This document shows, in pieces, positions 50,797 through 59,017 of a stretch of 64,000 bases of DNA; position 1 is the first letter of the stretch; every line of letters starts with the position of its first letter. The stretch covers positions 34,684-98,683 of the forward strand of contig NZ_JAUHPW010000012.1 in NCBI RefSeq assembly GCF_030418455.1. Reading direction: 5' to 3'. The notes beneath the pieces were generated by a model that saw only the letters and a list, made by a program, of their open reading frames with translations, ran no database searches and had not been told where the DNA came from. Origin of the DNA: Demequina litoralis (GTDB lineage: Bacteria > Actinomycetota > Actinomycetes > Actinomycetales > Demequinaceae). Position numbers and translations under genes: made by a program.

Positions 50797-51449
50797 CCGC
50801 CACCACACCCGCGAGCCTCGACGTGCTCGCCGCCCTGGGAGCCGCGCGCCTCGTGCCCGTGGTCGTCCTCGACGACGCGAAGGATGCCGACGGCCTCGCA
50901 GGCGCGCTCGTGGCGGGCGGCCTGCCCGTGGCCGAGGTGACGTTCCGCACGGCAGCGGCCGAGGAGTCGATCCGGATCATGGCGGCCCGGGGCGACGTGC
51001 TCGTGGGCGCGGGCACGGTTCTCACCGTCGACCAGGTCGACCGTGCCGTCGACGCTGGCGCGTCCTATGTGGTGTCGCCGGGCCTGTCCCGCGCGGTGGT
51101 CGAGCGCTGCCAGGAGCACGGTGTGGCCGTCCTGCCCGGCGCGGTCACCGCGACCGAGGTGCAGGCCGCGCTCGAGCTGGGCCTGACCACCGTGAAGTTC
51201 TTCCCGGCGGGCACGTCGGGTGGCGCCAAGGCGATCGCGGCGCTCGCGGCGCCCTTCGGAGGGGTGTCGTTCGTGCCCACCGGCGGGATCGGACCCGCGA
51301 ACCTGCACGAGTACCTCGCGCTGCCGAGCGTGCATGCCGTCGGCGGATCGTGGATGGTGCCTCGCGACCTGGTGGCGGCGGGGGAGTTCGACAAGGTGGC
51401 CGCGCTCGTGGCCGAGGCCGTCGCCCTGGCGGCGGGGAAGGAGGCCTGA
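50793..51449 (+). CDS. eda: 2-keto-3-deoxy-6-phosphogluconate aldolase (Eda)
   Basis: A 218-residue class I aldolase that splits KDPG into pyruvate and glyceraldehyde 3-phosphate. The Schiff-base Lys is in LTTVKFFPAGTSGG; the catalytic Glu lies in VAEVTFRT and the phosphate-binding end in FVPTGGIGPANLHEYL. Length is normal. ATG 50793 overlaps the stop of the oxidoreductase. It is followed one base after its stop by the KDG kinase start. Confidence 0.95.
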   Translation: MTATTPASLDVLAALGAARLVPVVVLDDAKDADGLAGALVAGGLPVAEVTFRTAAAEESIRIMAARGDVLVGAGTVLTVDQVDRAVDAGASYVVSPGLSRAVVERCQEHGVAVLPGAVTATEVQAALELGLTTVKFFPAGTSGGAKAIAALAAPFGGVSFVPTGGIGPANLHEYLALPSVHAVGGSWMVPRDLVAAGEFDKVAALVAEAVALAAGKEA

Positions 51450-51450
51450 C

Positions 51451-52554
51451 GTGGCCGTTCTCGAAGTCCGTCCCGCGCAGGAGTGCCGCTACGACGCGGT
51501 GTCGCTGGGCGAGGTGATGCTGCGCCTGGATCCCGGTGAGGGCCGCATCCGCACCGCGCGGCGGTTCGATGCCTGGGAGGGTGGCGGCGAGTACAACGTG
51601 TCGCGCGGGCTGTCGCGCGCGTTCGGCTATCGCACCGCCGTCGTGACGGCGCTGGCGGACAACGAGGTCGGCCGCCTGGTCGAGGGCCTCATCCTCGCCG
51701 GCGGCGTCGACACGCAGCACATCCGGTGGATGCCGTACGACGGCATCGGCCGTACAGTGCGCAACGGGCTGAACTTCACCGAGCGCGGCTTCGGCGTGCG
51801 CGGCGCGGTGGGGGTGTCCGACCGCGGCCTTACCGCGGCCTCGCAGCTCGCGCCCGCGGACGTCGACTGGGACCACCTGTTCGGTGAACTCGGCGTCCGC
51901 TGGCTGCATACCGGCGGCATCTACGCGGCGCTGTCCGACACCGCCGCGGAGACCGTGATCGCCGCCGTGGAGGCCGCGCATCGTCACGGCACCGTCGTGT
52001 CGTACGACCTCAACTACCGCCCCTCGCTGTGGAAGGCGATCGGCGGCATCGACAAGGCCCAGGAGGTCAACCGGGCGATCGCGCCGCACGTCGACGTGAT
52101 GATCGGCAACGAGGAGGACTTCACCGCGTCCCTGGGCTTCGAGGTCCCCGGCGTGGACGAGTCGCTCGCCGAGCTCGACGTGGCCGGCTTCCAGGCCATG
52201 ATCGGCAACGTCGCGGCCGCGTACCCGAACTTCAAGGTCATCGCGACGACGATGCGCACCGTGCGGTCCGCGACCGTCAACGACTGGGGCGCCCTGGCCT
52301 GGTCGCCCGCCTCCGGCGTGGTGCGCGCCACCCAGCGCGACGGGCTCGAGATCCTCGACCGCGTGGGCGGCGGCGACTCCTTCGCCTCGGGTCTCATCCA
52401 CGGGCTCATCGAGGGCACGGACCTCCAGGCCGCTGTCGACTACGGCGCCGCCCACGGCGCCCTCGCCATGACCACCCCCGGCGACACCACCATGGCCACC
52501 AAGGCCGAGGTCTACAAGCTCGCAGGCGGCGGCGGCGCACGCGTCGACCGCTGA
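51451..52554 (+). CDS. kdgK: 2-keto-3-deoxygluconate kinase (PfkB family)
   Basis: A 367-residue ribokinase-like enzyme that phosphorylates KDG to KDPG. Substrate-binding start: VSLGEVMLRLDPGEGRIRTARRFDAWEGGGEYNVSRGLSRAFG; the ATP and catalytic motif is DRVGGGDSFASGLIHGL with the base Asp. The region SYDLNYRPSLW is typical of KDG and fructokinases. It is slightly longer than usual (about 310-340). GTG 51451 follows GGAAGGAGG. With eda beside it and mannonate dehydratases nearby, the KDG role is well supported. Confidence 0.92.
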   Translation: MAVLEVRPAQECRYDAVSLGEVMLRLDPGEGRIRTARRFDAWEGGGEYNVSRGLSRAFGYRTAVVTALADNEVGRLVEGLILAGGVDTQHIRWMPYDGIGRTVRNGLNFTERGFGVRGAVGVSDRGLTAASQLAPADVDWDHLFGELGVRWLHTGGIYAALSDTAAETVIAAVEAAHRHGTVVSYDLNYRPSLWKAIGGIDKAQEVNRAIAPHVDVMIGNEEDFTASLGFEVPGVDESLAELDVAGFQAMIGNVAAAYPNFKVIATTMRTVRSATVNDWGALAWSPASGVVRATQRDGLEILDRVGGGDSFASGLIHGLIEGTDLQAAVDYGAAHGALAMTTPGDTTMATKAEVYKLAGGGGARVDR

Positions 52555-52566
52555 CCCGATCCGCTT

Positions 52567-52602
52567 CGAAGCCCTCGCTGGATCCGTCCGGCGGGGGCTT
52601 CG
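52567..52602 (+). terminator. Hairpin after kdgK
   Basis: CGAAGCCC (52567-52574) pairs with GGGCTTCG (52595-52602) around a 20-base GC-rich loop, 12 bases after the stop. It would end the uxaC operon. Confidence 0.6.
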
Positions 52603-52767
52603 GCGTGTCCGGGGCCCCGCCACCGGCACCCGCCGCCGTCACCCCTCCGCAACCGGCGCATGAGCGCGGGCACGATGCGCATCGTCCCTGGTCGCCCCGA
52701 GCGCGGTCGCGCCCGAACGCCGGTCGCCGCGACGGTGTCGGGAGCGGGGCTGAGGGGCCCAGGAACG

Positions 52768-52805
52768 CCGAAGGGCCGGTCCGCGATCGCGAACCGGCCC
52801 TTCGG
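52768..52805 (-). terminator. Hairpin after the ABC transporter genes
   Basis: CCGAAGGGCCGGT (52768-52780) pairs perfectly with ACCGGCCCTTCGG (52793-52805), 12-base loop. It lies 20 bases beyond the stop of the last permease gene, on the leftward transcript. Confidence 0.8.
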
Positions 52806-52825
52806 AGAGGAGGAGAGCTGAGCCG

Positions 52826-53752
52826 TCAGCCCTTCACGCCCGAGCTCACGGCGGAGCCCATGAAGCGCTTCTGAGCGAACAGGAAGATGAACACCACGGG
52901 CAGCAGGTAGAGCAGCGCGCCGGCGGCCTGGATGGTCGGCAGGCCGTTGCCCAGCGGGTCCAGGTATCCGGAGGCCGTCGCCACGGACAACGTGGTGTTG
53001 TCGTAGTTCAGCAGCAGCGCGGGACCCAGGTAGTCCGCCCATGCCCACACGAAGGACAGGATGAGCGAGGTGATGAGCACCGGCTTGGCCAGCGGCAGGA
53101 ACACGCGCAGGTAGATGCGGATCCACCCGCAGCCGTCGATGATCGCCGCCTCCTCGAGGTCCAGCGGGATGGCCGCGAAGAACTGCTTGAAGAGGAAGAT
53201 CAGGTACGGCGTGCCCGCGAGGCCCCAGAGGACCCACGGCCAGTAGGTGCCCACGAGGCCCATGCGGGCGAAGAGCATGTACGTGGGGATGAGCAGCGCG
53301 ACGTGGGGGATCATCATCGTCGCGAGCAGCAGCGTGAACAGCGGCTTCTGTCCCCGGCCGCGGAGTCGCGCGAACGCGAAGCCCACGGTGGCGCTCGTCG
53401 CGGTCGTGAGCGTGCTCATGATCGTCGACAGGATCAGCGAGTTCAGCGTGAACTTGCCGAAGTTGATGCGCGTGACCGCCTCGTAGAAGTTCTGGAACGT
53501 CGGCTGGACGTCGAGGAGGCCCGCGGCGCCCTGCGAGAACTGCGCGGGGGTCGCGATCGCGGCCAGCCCCAGCCACGCGAGCGGGATGAGGAACACGGTC
53601 GCGGCGATGATCGCGATGAGGTAGGTCCCGAACGTCGCCGGGGGGCCCGTCGGCGGCTCCTTGGGCTTGCGGGTGCGCCTGCGCGACTTGGGCTCGGGCT
53701 TCTCGTCGTGCGCGATCGGGATGCGGATCTCGGAGTCGATGGTGGTGGCCAT
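52826..53752 (-). CDS. ABC sugar transporter permease, MalG type
   Basis: A 308-residue inner-membrane permease of the CUT1 carbohydrate family. Six helices follow a basic N terminus (KPEPKSRRRTRKPKEPP). The coupling EAA loop is DLEEAAIIDGCGWIRIYLRVFLPLAKP. It pairs with the next permease and an unlinked MsiK-type ATPase, since no ATPase gene is present. ATG 53752 has AAGGGG eight bases upstream; an in-frame GTG at 53761 overlapping the previous stop is possible. Confidence 0.93.
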   Translation of the reverse strand: MATTIDSEIRIPIAHDEKPEPKSRRRTRKPKEPPTGPPATFGTYLIAIIAATVFLIPLAWLGLAAIATPAQFSQGAAGLLDVQPTFQNFYEAVTRINFGKFTLNSLILSTIMSTLTTATSATVGFAFARLRGRGQKPLFTLLLATMMIPHVALLIPTYMLFARMGLVGTYWPWVLWGLAGTPYLIFLFKQFFAAIPLDLEEAAIIDGCGWIRIYLRVFLPLAKPVLITSLILSFVWAWADYLGPALLLNYDNTTLSVATASGYLDPLGNGLPTIQAAGALLYLLPVVFIFLFAQKRFMGSAVSSGVKG

Positions 53753-53757
53753 GGTGC

Positions 53758-54735
53758 TCACCCCTTGTCGGTGTCGGTGCCGGACTCGACCTGGTAGAAG
53801 ACGAAGCGCTTGGAGAGCCGCTGCAGCACCAGGGTGAGCGTGAGGATGATGATGAAGAACAGCCAGAGCATCGCCGAGCCGTAGCCGAACCGCTGGTTGT
53901 AGAAGAACTCGTTGTAGACGTCCACCATGAGCAGCGTCGTGCTGCTGGGGACGCTGGCCGAGGTCGCGATCGAGCTGGTCTCCGCGAGCAGCATCGGCTG
54001 CACGAGGATCTGGAGGGATCCGATGACGCCGGTGATGACCTGGAAGTACAGGACCGGCGAGATCAGCGGGAGGATGATGCTCCGCACGATGCGCCAGTAC
54101 GAGGCGCCGTCGATGCGGGCCGCCTCCTCGATCTCGACGGGCACGTCCTGGAGCGCCGCGAGGATGATGATCATGCCGCCGCCGACGCCCCAGAGCATCA
54201 TGAGGATGAGCACGTAGAACGCGTACGGATCCGCGAGCCACGTGATCTTGGCGTCGGTGAAGAAGCCCATGATGTAGTTGAGCAGGCCCGCATCGCGGTT
54301 GAAGATGAGGCGGAACATGATCGCGGTCGCCACGACGGGCACCACGGACGGCAGGAAGAAGATCGCACGCCACACGCCACGCGCCTTGAGGCGTCGATTG
54401 ACGAGGAGGGCGAGCGCCGTGCCGAGCGCAACCGTGAGGGGCACGACGACGGCGGCGAAGACCACCGAGCGGCCCATCGATGCGAGCGCGCCCGGGTCGG
54501 CGGTCAGCACCTCGATGTAGTTGCGGAAGCCGACCCAGCGCCACAGGGGCGAGTAGCCGTCGTAGTTCGTCAGGCTGACGCCGAAGGTGTAGACCACCGG
54601 CATCAGCGTCAGCACCAGGAACCCGAGGATCCAGGGCGACGCGAACAGGTAGAACGTGGAGGTGCGGTAACGGCGCCAGCCGCGGCCGCGGGACGAACCC
54701 GCGACCGCGACCGGAGCTTCTGTCATGGTGGACAT
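53758..54735 (-). CDS. ABC sugar transporter permease, MalF type
   Basis: A 325-residue permease with six predicted helices, beginning after a basic stretch (RGRGWRRYRTSTFYLFASPWILGFLVLTLMPVVYTFGVS). The EAA loop is VEIEEAARIDGASYWRIVRSIILPLISPVL. It forms the membrane channel with the MalG-type partner. ATG 54735 overlaps the substrate-binding-protein stop (TAATG), so translation is coupled; ATG 54726 is an alternative. Confidence 0.93.
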   Translation of the reverse strand: MSTMTEAPVAVAGSSRGRGWRRYRTSTFYLFASPWILGFLVLTLMPVVYTFGVSLTNYDGYSPLWRWVGFRNYIEVLTADPGALASMGRSVVFAAVVVPLTVALGTALALLVNRRLKARGVWRAIFFLPSVVPVVATAIMFRLIFNRDAGLLNYIMGFFTDAKITWLADPYAFYVLILMMLWGVGGGMIIILAALQDVPVEIEEAARIDGASYWRIVRSIILPLISPVLYFQVITGVIGSLQILVQPMLLAETSSIATSASVPSSTTLLMVDVYNEFFYNQRFGYGSAMLWLFFIIILTLTLVLQRLSKRFVFYQVESGTDTDKG

Positions 54736-56090
54736 TATCCGAGCTGGTCCTTGCCCTGGGCGAGGAGGGTGTTGATCTGGTCCTCGATGGACTTCGCGAC
54801 ATCCTCGACCGAGGCGCCGCCGTCGATGCCCTTCATGAGCTCGGCGTCGACAACCTGGTCCCACTGGTTGTTGGTCATGTAGATCGAGTCCGGCAGCGGC
54901 TGCACGTAGTCGGTCTCGGCGAGCGCGGCCTCCTTGGCCTGCTCCTGGAACGGCTGCTCGCTGGGGAGGAGGTCCCACAGCGACTCGAGGGCGGGAAGGC
55001 CCCAGCCGGTCGCGGCACGCTGCTCGGCGGGGGTGCTGCTCACGAAGTACTCGAGCACCTCCCAGGCGGCGTCCTTGTTCTTGGCGGTGGCCGGGATGTA
55101 CGCGCCCACGCCGCCGAAGATCGGGCTGATGCGCTCGCCGAAGGTCGGCGCGGGCGCCATCGAGGCGGTCTCGGCGACCGCGGCCGCCTCGTCGCTCTGG
55201 AGGTTGCCGCCGAACCAGTAGCCGTCCATCGTCATCGCCATCTCGCCAGCGACGAAGGTGGGGGCGTCCTGGCCGTCGGGCAGCGGGTTGCCGGTGGTGA
55301 TGCCGACGCCCGACTGGCCGTAGTCGATGAGCCACTGGAGCGCGCGCTCGGCCTCGGGGGTCTCGAGGTCGACGGTCGCCATGTCCTCGGAGTAGACCGC
55401 GCCGCCCTGCTGGAGCACCATCGTCATGAGCAGGTTCGACAGGCCCCACTGCCACTCGATGCCGAGCGGGTACTTGACGCCGGCCTCCTTGAGCGCCTTC
55501 GCCTTCTCGAGGACCTCGTCCCAGCTCGCGGGCTCGGTGAGGTCGAGCGGGTCGACGCCGGTGCCCTCGAAGAGCGCCTCGTTCTGCCAGATCGTGGTGT
55601 CCGGGCTCCAGTCCTTGAGGAGGCCGTAGTACTCGCCCTCGCCGCGGGTGGTGCCGTCGAAGCGCCACGCGTCGTTCGCCGACACCAGGTCGTCCGCGGT
55701 GACGACGTCGCTGTTCGCGATGTAGTCGTCGAGCGGGGTGGCCTGGCCCTTGGCGAAGAGGTTCGCGTTCGGACCGCCGCGCACGAGGTCGGGGGCGTCG
55801 CCCGCGGTGAGCATCGCGTTGAGGCGGGTCGCGTCGTACTCGATGAAGTTGATGTCGATGTTCGGGTTCTCGGACTCGAACTCGGCGATCATGTCCTCGG
55901 TGAAGTCCGAGGAGCCGTACATCACCGTCACGGTCACCGGGTCCTCGGCGGTGCCGAGGCTGCCGCCCGCGCTGGCACCGGCCTCGGAGCCGCCGCCCGA
56001 GCTGCAGCTCGCGAGCACCATCGCGGTGCCGGCGATCGCGAGGCTGCCGGTAGCGAGCCGGAACCGGCGGCTCGAGAAGAGGTTGGACAT
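54735..56090 (-). CDS. ABC sugar transporter substrate-binding lipoprotein
   Basis: A 451-residue extracellular binding protein (family 1). Lipobox VLASC near residue 30 follows a signal peptide; the mature start is Gly/Ser-rich (CSSGGGSEAGASAGG). The two-lobed domain includes VTVTVMYGSSDFTEDMIAEFESENPNI, NEALFEGTGVDPLDLTEPASWDE and GEMAMTMDGYWFGG. The ligand is probably an oligosaccharide from the locus (galacto- or glucurono-oligosaccharide, inference). ATG 56090 follows AAGGGG. Confidence 0.93.
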   Translation of the reverse strand: MSNLFSSRRFRLATGSLAIAGTAMVLASCSSGGGSEAGASAGGSLGTAEDPVTVTVMYGSSDFTEDMIAEFESENPNIDINFIEYDATRLNAMLTAGDAPDLVRGGPNANLFAKGQATPLDDYIANSDVVTADDLVSANDAWRFDGTTRGEGEYYGLLKDWSPDTTIWQNEALFEGTGVDPLDLTEPASWDEVLEKAKALKEAGVKYPLGIEWQWGLSNLLMTMVLQQGGAVYSEDMATVDLETPEAERALQWLIDYGQSGVGITTGNPLPDGQDAPTFVAGEMAMTMDGYWFGGNLQSDEAAAVAETASMAPAPTFGERISPIFGGVGAYIPATAKNKDAAWEVLEYFVSSTPAEQRAATGWGLPALESLWDLLPSEQPFQEQAKEAALAETDYVQPLPDSIYMTNNQWDQVVDAELMKGIDGGASVEDVAKSIEDQINTLLAQGKDQLG

Positions 56091-56135
56091 CGGTGTCCCC
56101 TTTCGGTGGTGGGTTCTCTCAGGTGGTGCGAGGAG

Positions 56136-57209
56136 TCAGGACTCGCCGCGTGTCGAGCCCCGCACCACAAGCTGCGCGGGGTGGGTGGTGTGGGTGATCT
56201 GGTCAGCAGGCTGCTCCAGCAGCAGGCGGACCATCTCGCGGCCGATCGCCGCGAACGGCTGCCGGAGCGTGGTGAGCGGCGGATCGAGGGTAGCCGCCAG
56301 GCCGGAGTCGTCGAAGCCGACGACCGAGACGTCGTGGGGGACCGACCGCCCGGCCGCGCGCAGCGCGTCGATCGCGCCGGCGGCCATGGAGTCGTTGGAC
56401 GCGAAGACGGCGTCCAGGGAGGGATCGGCGGCGAGCAGCGCCTCGGCGCCCGCCCGACCGCTGTCGCGCGTCCAGTCGCCCTCGATCACGCGTCCCATGT
56501 CGCGGGGGAGGTGGGCGGCGTCCAGCGCCTCGAGGTAGCCCTCCAGGCGGTCGACCGCACCGCCGACGCCGAGCGGGCCGGTGATGATGCCGATGCGCGA
56601 ACGGCCCTCGGCGGCCAGCAGCGCGGTGGCCTCCCGGCCGCCCGTGCGGTCGTCCGCGGACGAGCTGCTCACCTGCGACTCCCAGGCCATGGGCCGACCG
56701 CAGCACACCGTGCGCACGCCCGCCGCGGCGAGGTGGCCGATGAGCGGGTCGCCGACCCGCGAGGCCAGCAGCATGACGCCGTGCACCGAACCGCCCCGCA
56801 CGAACTCGAGGGCGGCTGCGCGCTCCGCGGCGTTGCACGCGGTCATGAGCACGAGCGACATGCCGCGCTCGAGGAGAGCGTTCGAGATGTCGCTCATCAG
56901 CATGGAGTAGATGCGCGAGTTGAAGAGGTCCTCGTGGCTCGCGGTGAGGAGGAACACCACGGTGGTCGCACGGCCCGAGGCCAGCGAGCGGGCCTCGCGG
57001 TTGGGGCTGTAGCCCGTGGTGTCGATGGCCTGGCGGATCGCGGTGGCGCTGTCCGCGCCCACCCACTTCTGTCCGTTGAGGTAGCGCGACACGGTCCCGC
57101 GGGAGACCCCTGCGACCTGGGCGACCTCGCGGATGGTGGGGCGGCCGGAGGCGCCGACGATCCGCGTGACCGTCGGTTGGGGCTGCTCGCCCGTCACCTG
57201 GTTGTGCAT
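56136..57209 (-). CDS. LacI family regulator upstream of the ABC transporter
   Basis: A 357-residue LacI protein: TIREVAQVAGVSRGTVSRYLNGQKWVGADSATAIRQAIDTTGYSPNREARSL is the HTH-hinge, followed by a sugar-binding domain with SNDSMAAGAIDAL and VVGFDDSGLAATLDPPLTTL. ATG at 57207-57209 follows GGAGGCAAC. It is 45 bases upstream of the binding-protein gene on the same strand, so it may be co-transcribed. The palindrome GAGTAACCGGTTTCTC (57240-57255) lies just before it. Confidence 0.9.
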   Translation of the reverse strand: MHNQVTGEQPQPTVTRIVGASGRPTIREVAQVAGVSRGTVSRYLNGQKWVGADSATAIRQAIDTTGYSPNREARSLASGRATTVVFLLTASHEDLFNSRIYSMLMSDISNALLERGMSLVLMTACNAAERAAALEFVRGGSVHGVMLLASRVGDPLIGHLAAAGVRTVCCGRPMAWESQVSSSSADDRTGGREATALLAAEGRSRIGIITGPLGVGGAVDRLEGYLEALDAAHLPRDMGRVIEGDWTRDSGRAGAEALLAADPSLDAVFASNDSMAAGAIDALRAAGRSVPHDVSVVGFDDSGLAATLDPPLTTLRQPFAAIGREMVRLLLEQPADQITHTTHPAQLVVRGSTRGES

Positions 57210-57729
57210 CGTTGCCTCCACCGTTCCGGCCTCTCCACTGAGTAACCGGTTTCTCACTTCCGTGTGCCTCGCACGCTAATCCCGGGCGGCCGGGATGTCA
57301 ACCGGCGCGGCGCGTGTTACCGAATCGATACCCGGCGCGCGAGGCCGCCGCGTCGCGGCGCCCGGCGCCTCGAGCTCGCGCTAGTAGCGGTATTTACCTG
57401 GGGCGATGCGTGCGTTCGGGCGGAGCGTGCGGCCCACTCTGCGTGTACGAAGGTCTGGAGGCGGGGCCGTGTCGACCCCGTCGGAGCGGGGTGCGGGTGC
57501 ACGATCCGGGCTCCGCGGCCGAAGGTCGGCGACCAGGGCTACAGACGGGGAAACCGGGCTCCCGCGCGTTTCCCGCAGCGGGCGCCGTACGTCGACCTCC
57601 CTACGCCTCGGGCCCGAGCCATCTCCGCGTGGAAGGCGGCCCGCCTGAGGCGTGGGAAACCGATTCCGGGCTATAGTCCGAGCGAGAGCGCGCACAGGCG
57701 CGCCGGAGAACGGTGGGGCAACGAGGCAC
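57210..57729. promoter_or_regulatory. Divergent region between two LacI genes with two operators
   Basis: A 520-base gap with no supported gene. GAGTAACCGGTTTCTC (57240-57255) is a palindrome with one mismatched pair, 31 bases before the leftward LacI gene. GGGAAACCGATTCCGG (57654-57669) is its variant, directly before a TATAGT -10 box (57672-57677) for the rightward LacI gene. The middle part has lower GC around 57385-57395 (GCGGTATTTACC), perhaps a promoter, but holds nothing else I can name. Confidence 0.6.
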
Positions 57730-58746
57730 ATGGCGAGACGTCCGGGACGCACGCGTCCGAGCGCGGGAGCGACGATCAGCGACGTGGCGGAGGCCGCGGG
57801 CGTGTCGCGTGCGACCGTGTCGCGTGTGATGAACGGTCGCCCCACGGTGAGCCCAGAGATCGCGGCGCGGGTGCGGCAGGTGGTCGAGGAGCTCGGCTAC
57901 AACCCCAGCCGCGTCGCGCAGTCGTTGTCGCTCGGCAAGACCCTCACCGTCGGCGTCATCGTCCCGGACCTCGGGAACCCGACCTTCCAGCAGATCCTCC
58001 ACGGCGTGAACCAGGCCGCCGCGACGGCCGGCTACCGCGTGCTGGTCGCCGACTCCGCGGAGAGCGCGCAGGACGAGCCGCCGCTCGTGGAGGACGTCAG
58101 GCGCCGTACCGACGCCGTGATCGTCTGCTCGCCGCGCATGCGCACCGACGAGCTCGAGGCACTGCTGCCGCGCGTCCAGCCCGCGGTCCTCATCAACCGC
58201 GACGAGCCGCTGCCCGCGACCCGCGTCGTGGTCGACTCCGCGAGCGGCGTCGCCTCGATGTGCAGGCACCTCATCCGTCTGGGCCACCGCCGCATCCTCC
58301 ATCTCGATGGGCCGATCGGGTCCAACGCCCAGGCGGCACGCATGCGCGGGCTCACGCTGATCGCCGAGGAGAACCCCGACATCGAGCTGCTGCGGATGCC
58401 GGGCGGGTCCTCGATGGACGCCGGCTACGAGGCCTTCGACGCGGTGATGAGCACAGGGGCGACCGCCGTGCTGGGCTTCAACGACCTCGTCTCGCTCGGC
58501 CTGCTGGGAGCGGCACGCGAGCGAGGGGTGGTCGTGCCCGACGAGCTCTCGGTCGCGGGCTTCGACGACATCCCGTTCGCGCGTTTCTCCACGCCGCCGC
58601 TCACCACGATGAGCGTGGACCTCGAGGCCGTCGGCGAGGCAGCCTGGCGAGCGCTCGAGGACCGGCTCCGCAGCGTCGTGGACGCGGATCTGCGCGTGTT
58701 CACGCCCGCGCTCGTGCAGCGCGCGAGCGTCGGCCTCGCGCCCTGA
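57730..58746 (+). CDS. LacI family regulator upstream of the GH53 gene
   Basis: A 338-residue LacI protein: TISDVAEAAGVSRATVSRVMNGRPTVSPEIAARVRQVVEELGYNPSRVAQSL, then the binding domain with LTVGVIVPDLGNPTFQQIL and SVAGFDDIPFARFSTPPLTT. ATG 57730 has only a weak GAGG-like site; an upstream in-frame ATG at 57652 would lie before the -10 box and is rejected. It diverges from the transporter LacI and precedes the GH53 galactanase. Its operator may be the AACCGGTTTC motif shared by all three promoters here. Confidence 0.9.
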   Translation: MARRPGRTRPSAGATISDVAEAAGVSRATVSRVMNGRPTVSPEIAARVRQVVEELGYNPSRVAQSLSLGKTLTVGVIVPDLGNPTFQQILHGVNQAAATAGYRVLVADSAESAQDEPPLVEDVRRRTDAVIVCSPRMRTDELEALLPRVQPAVLINRDEPLPATRVVVDSASGVASMCRHLIRLGHRRILHLDGPIGSNAQAARMRGLTLIAEENPDIELLRMPGGSSMDAGYEAFDAVMSTGATAVLGFNDLVSLGLLGAARERGVVVPDELSVAGFDDIPFARFSTPPLTTMSVDLEAVGEAAWRALEDRLRSVVDADLRVFTPALVQRASVGLAP

Positions 58747-58913
58747 CGCGCCCCGCGACCTCCTGAGGCGCGACCGCGCGGGCGGCCGTTGCATCGTCCC
58801 TTCCTGAAGCGTGAGAGCTGCCCACGCTCATCGCGCACACCTGTGAGCGGTCCCCCTTCGATCCGCCCGGATACCTGCCCGAATTGTGCGACACGCCCGG
58901 AACGCCCCGGCGG

Positions 58914-58953
58914 GGAACCGGTTTCTTGACATGGCGTCATCCGTCCGTAATGC
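58914..58953 (+). promoter_or_regulatory. GH53 promoter with LacI operator
   Basis: TTGACA (58926-58931) and TAATGC (58948-58953) are 16 bases apart. GGAACCGGTTTCTT (58914-58927) overlaps the -35 box and matches the operators at 57240 and 57654, linking this promoter to one of the neighbouring LacI proteins. Confidence 0.65.
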
Positions 58954-59017
58954 TGACCACGATCGCCGGCGATCCTCCGCCCGCGACCCAGAAGCTGTGG
59001 ACACGATGAGGTGGAAG

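Noticed and set aside
57264..58766. Open frame of about 500 codons overlapping the LacI gene at 57730
   Set aside because: Wrong frame across a clear LacI protein; its first part covers the divergent operators.
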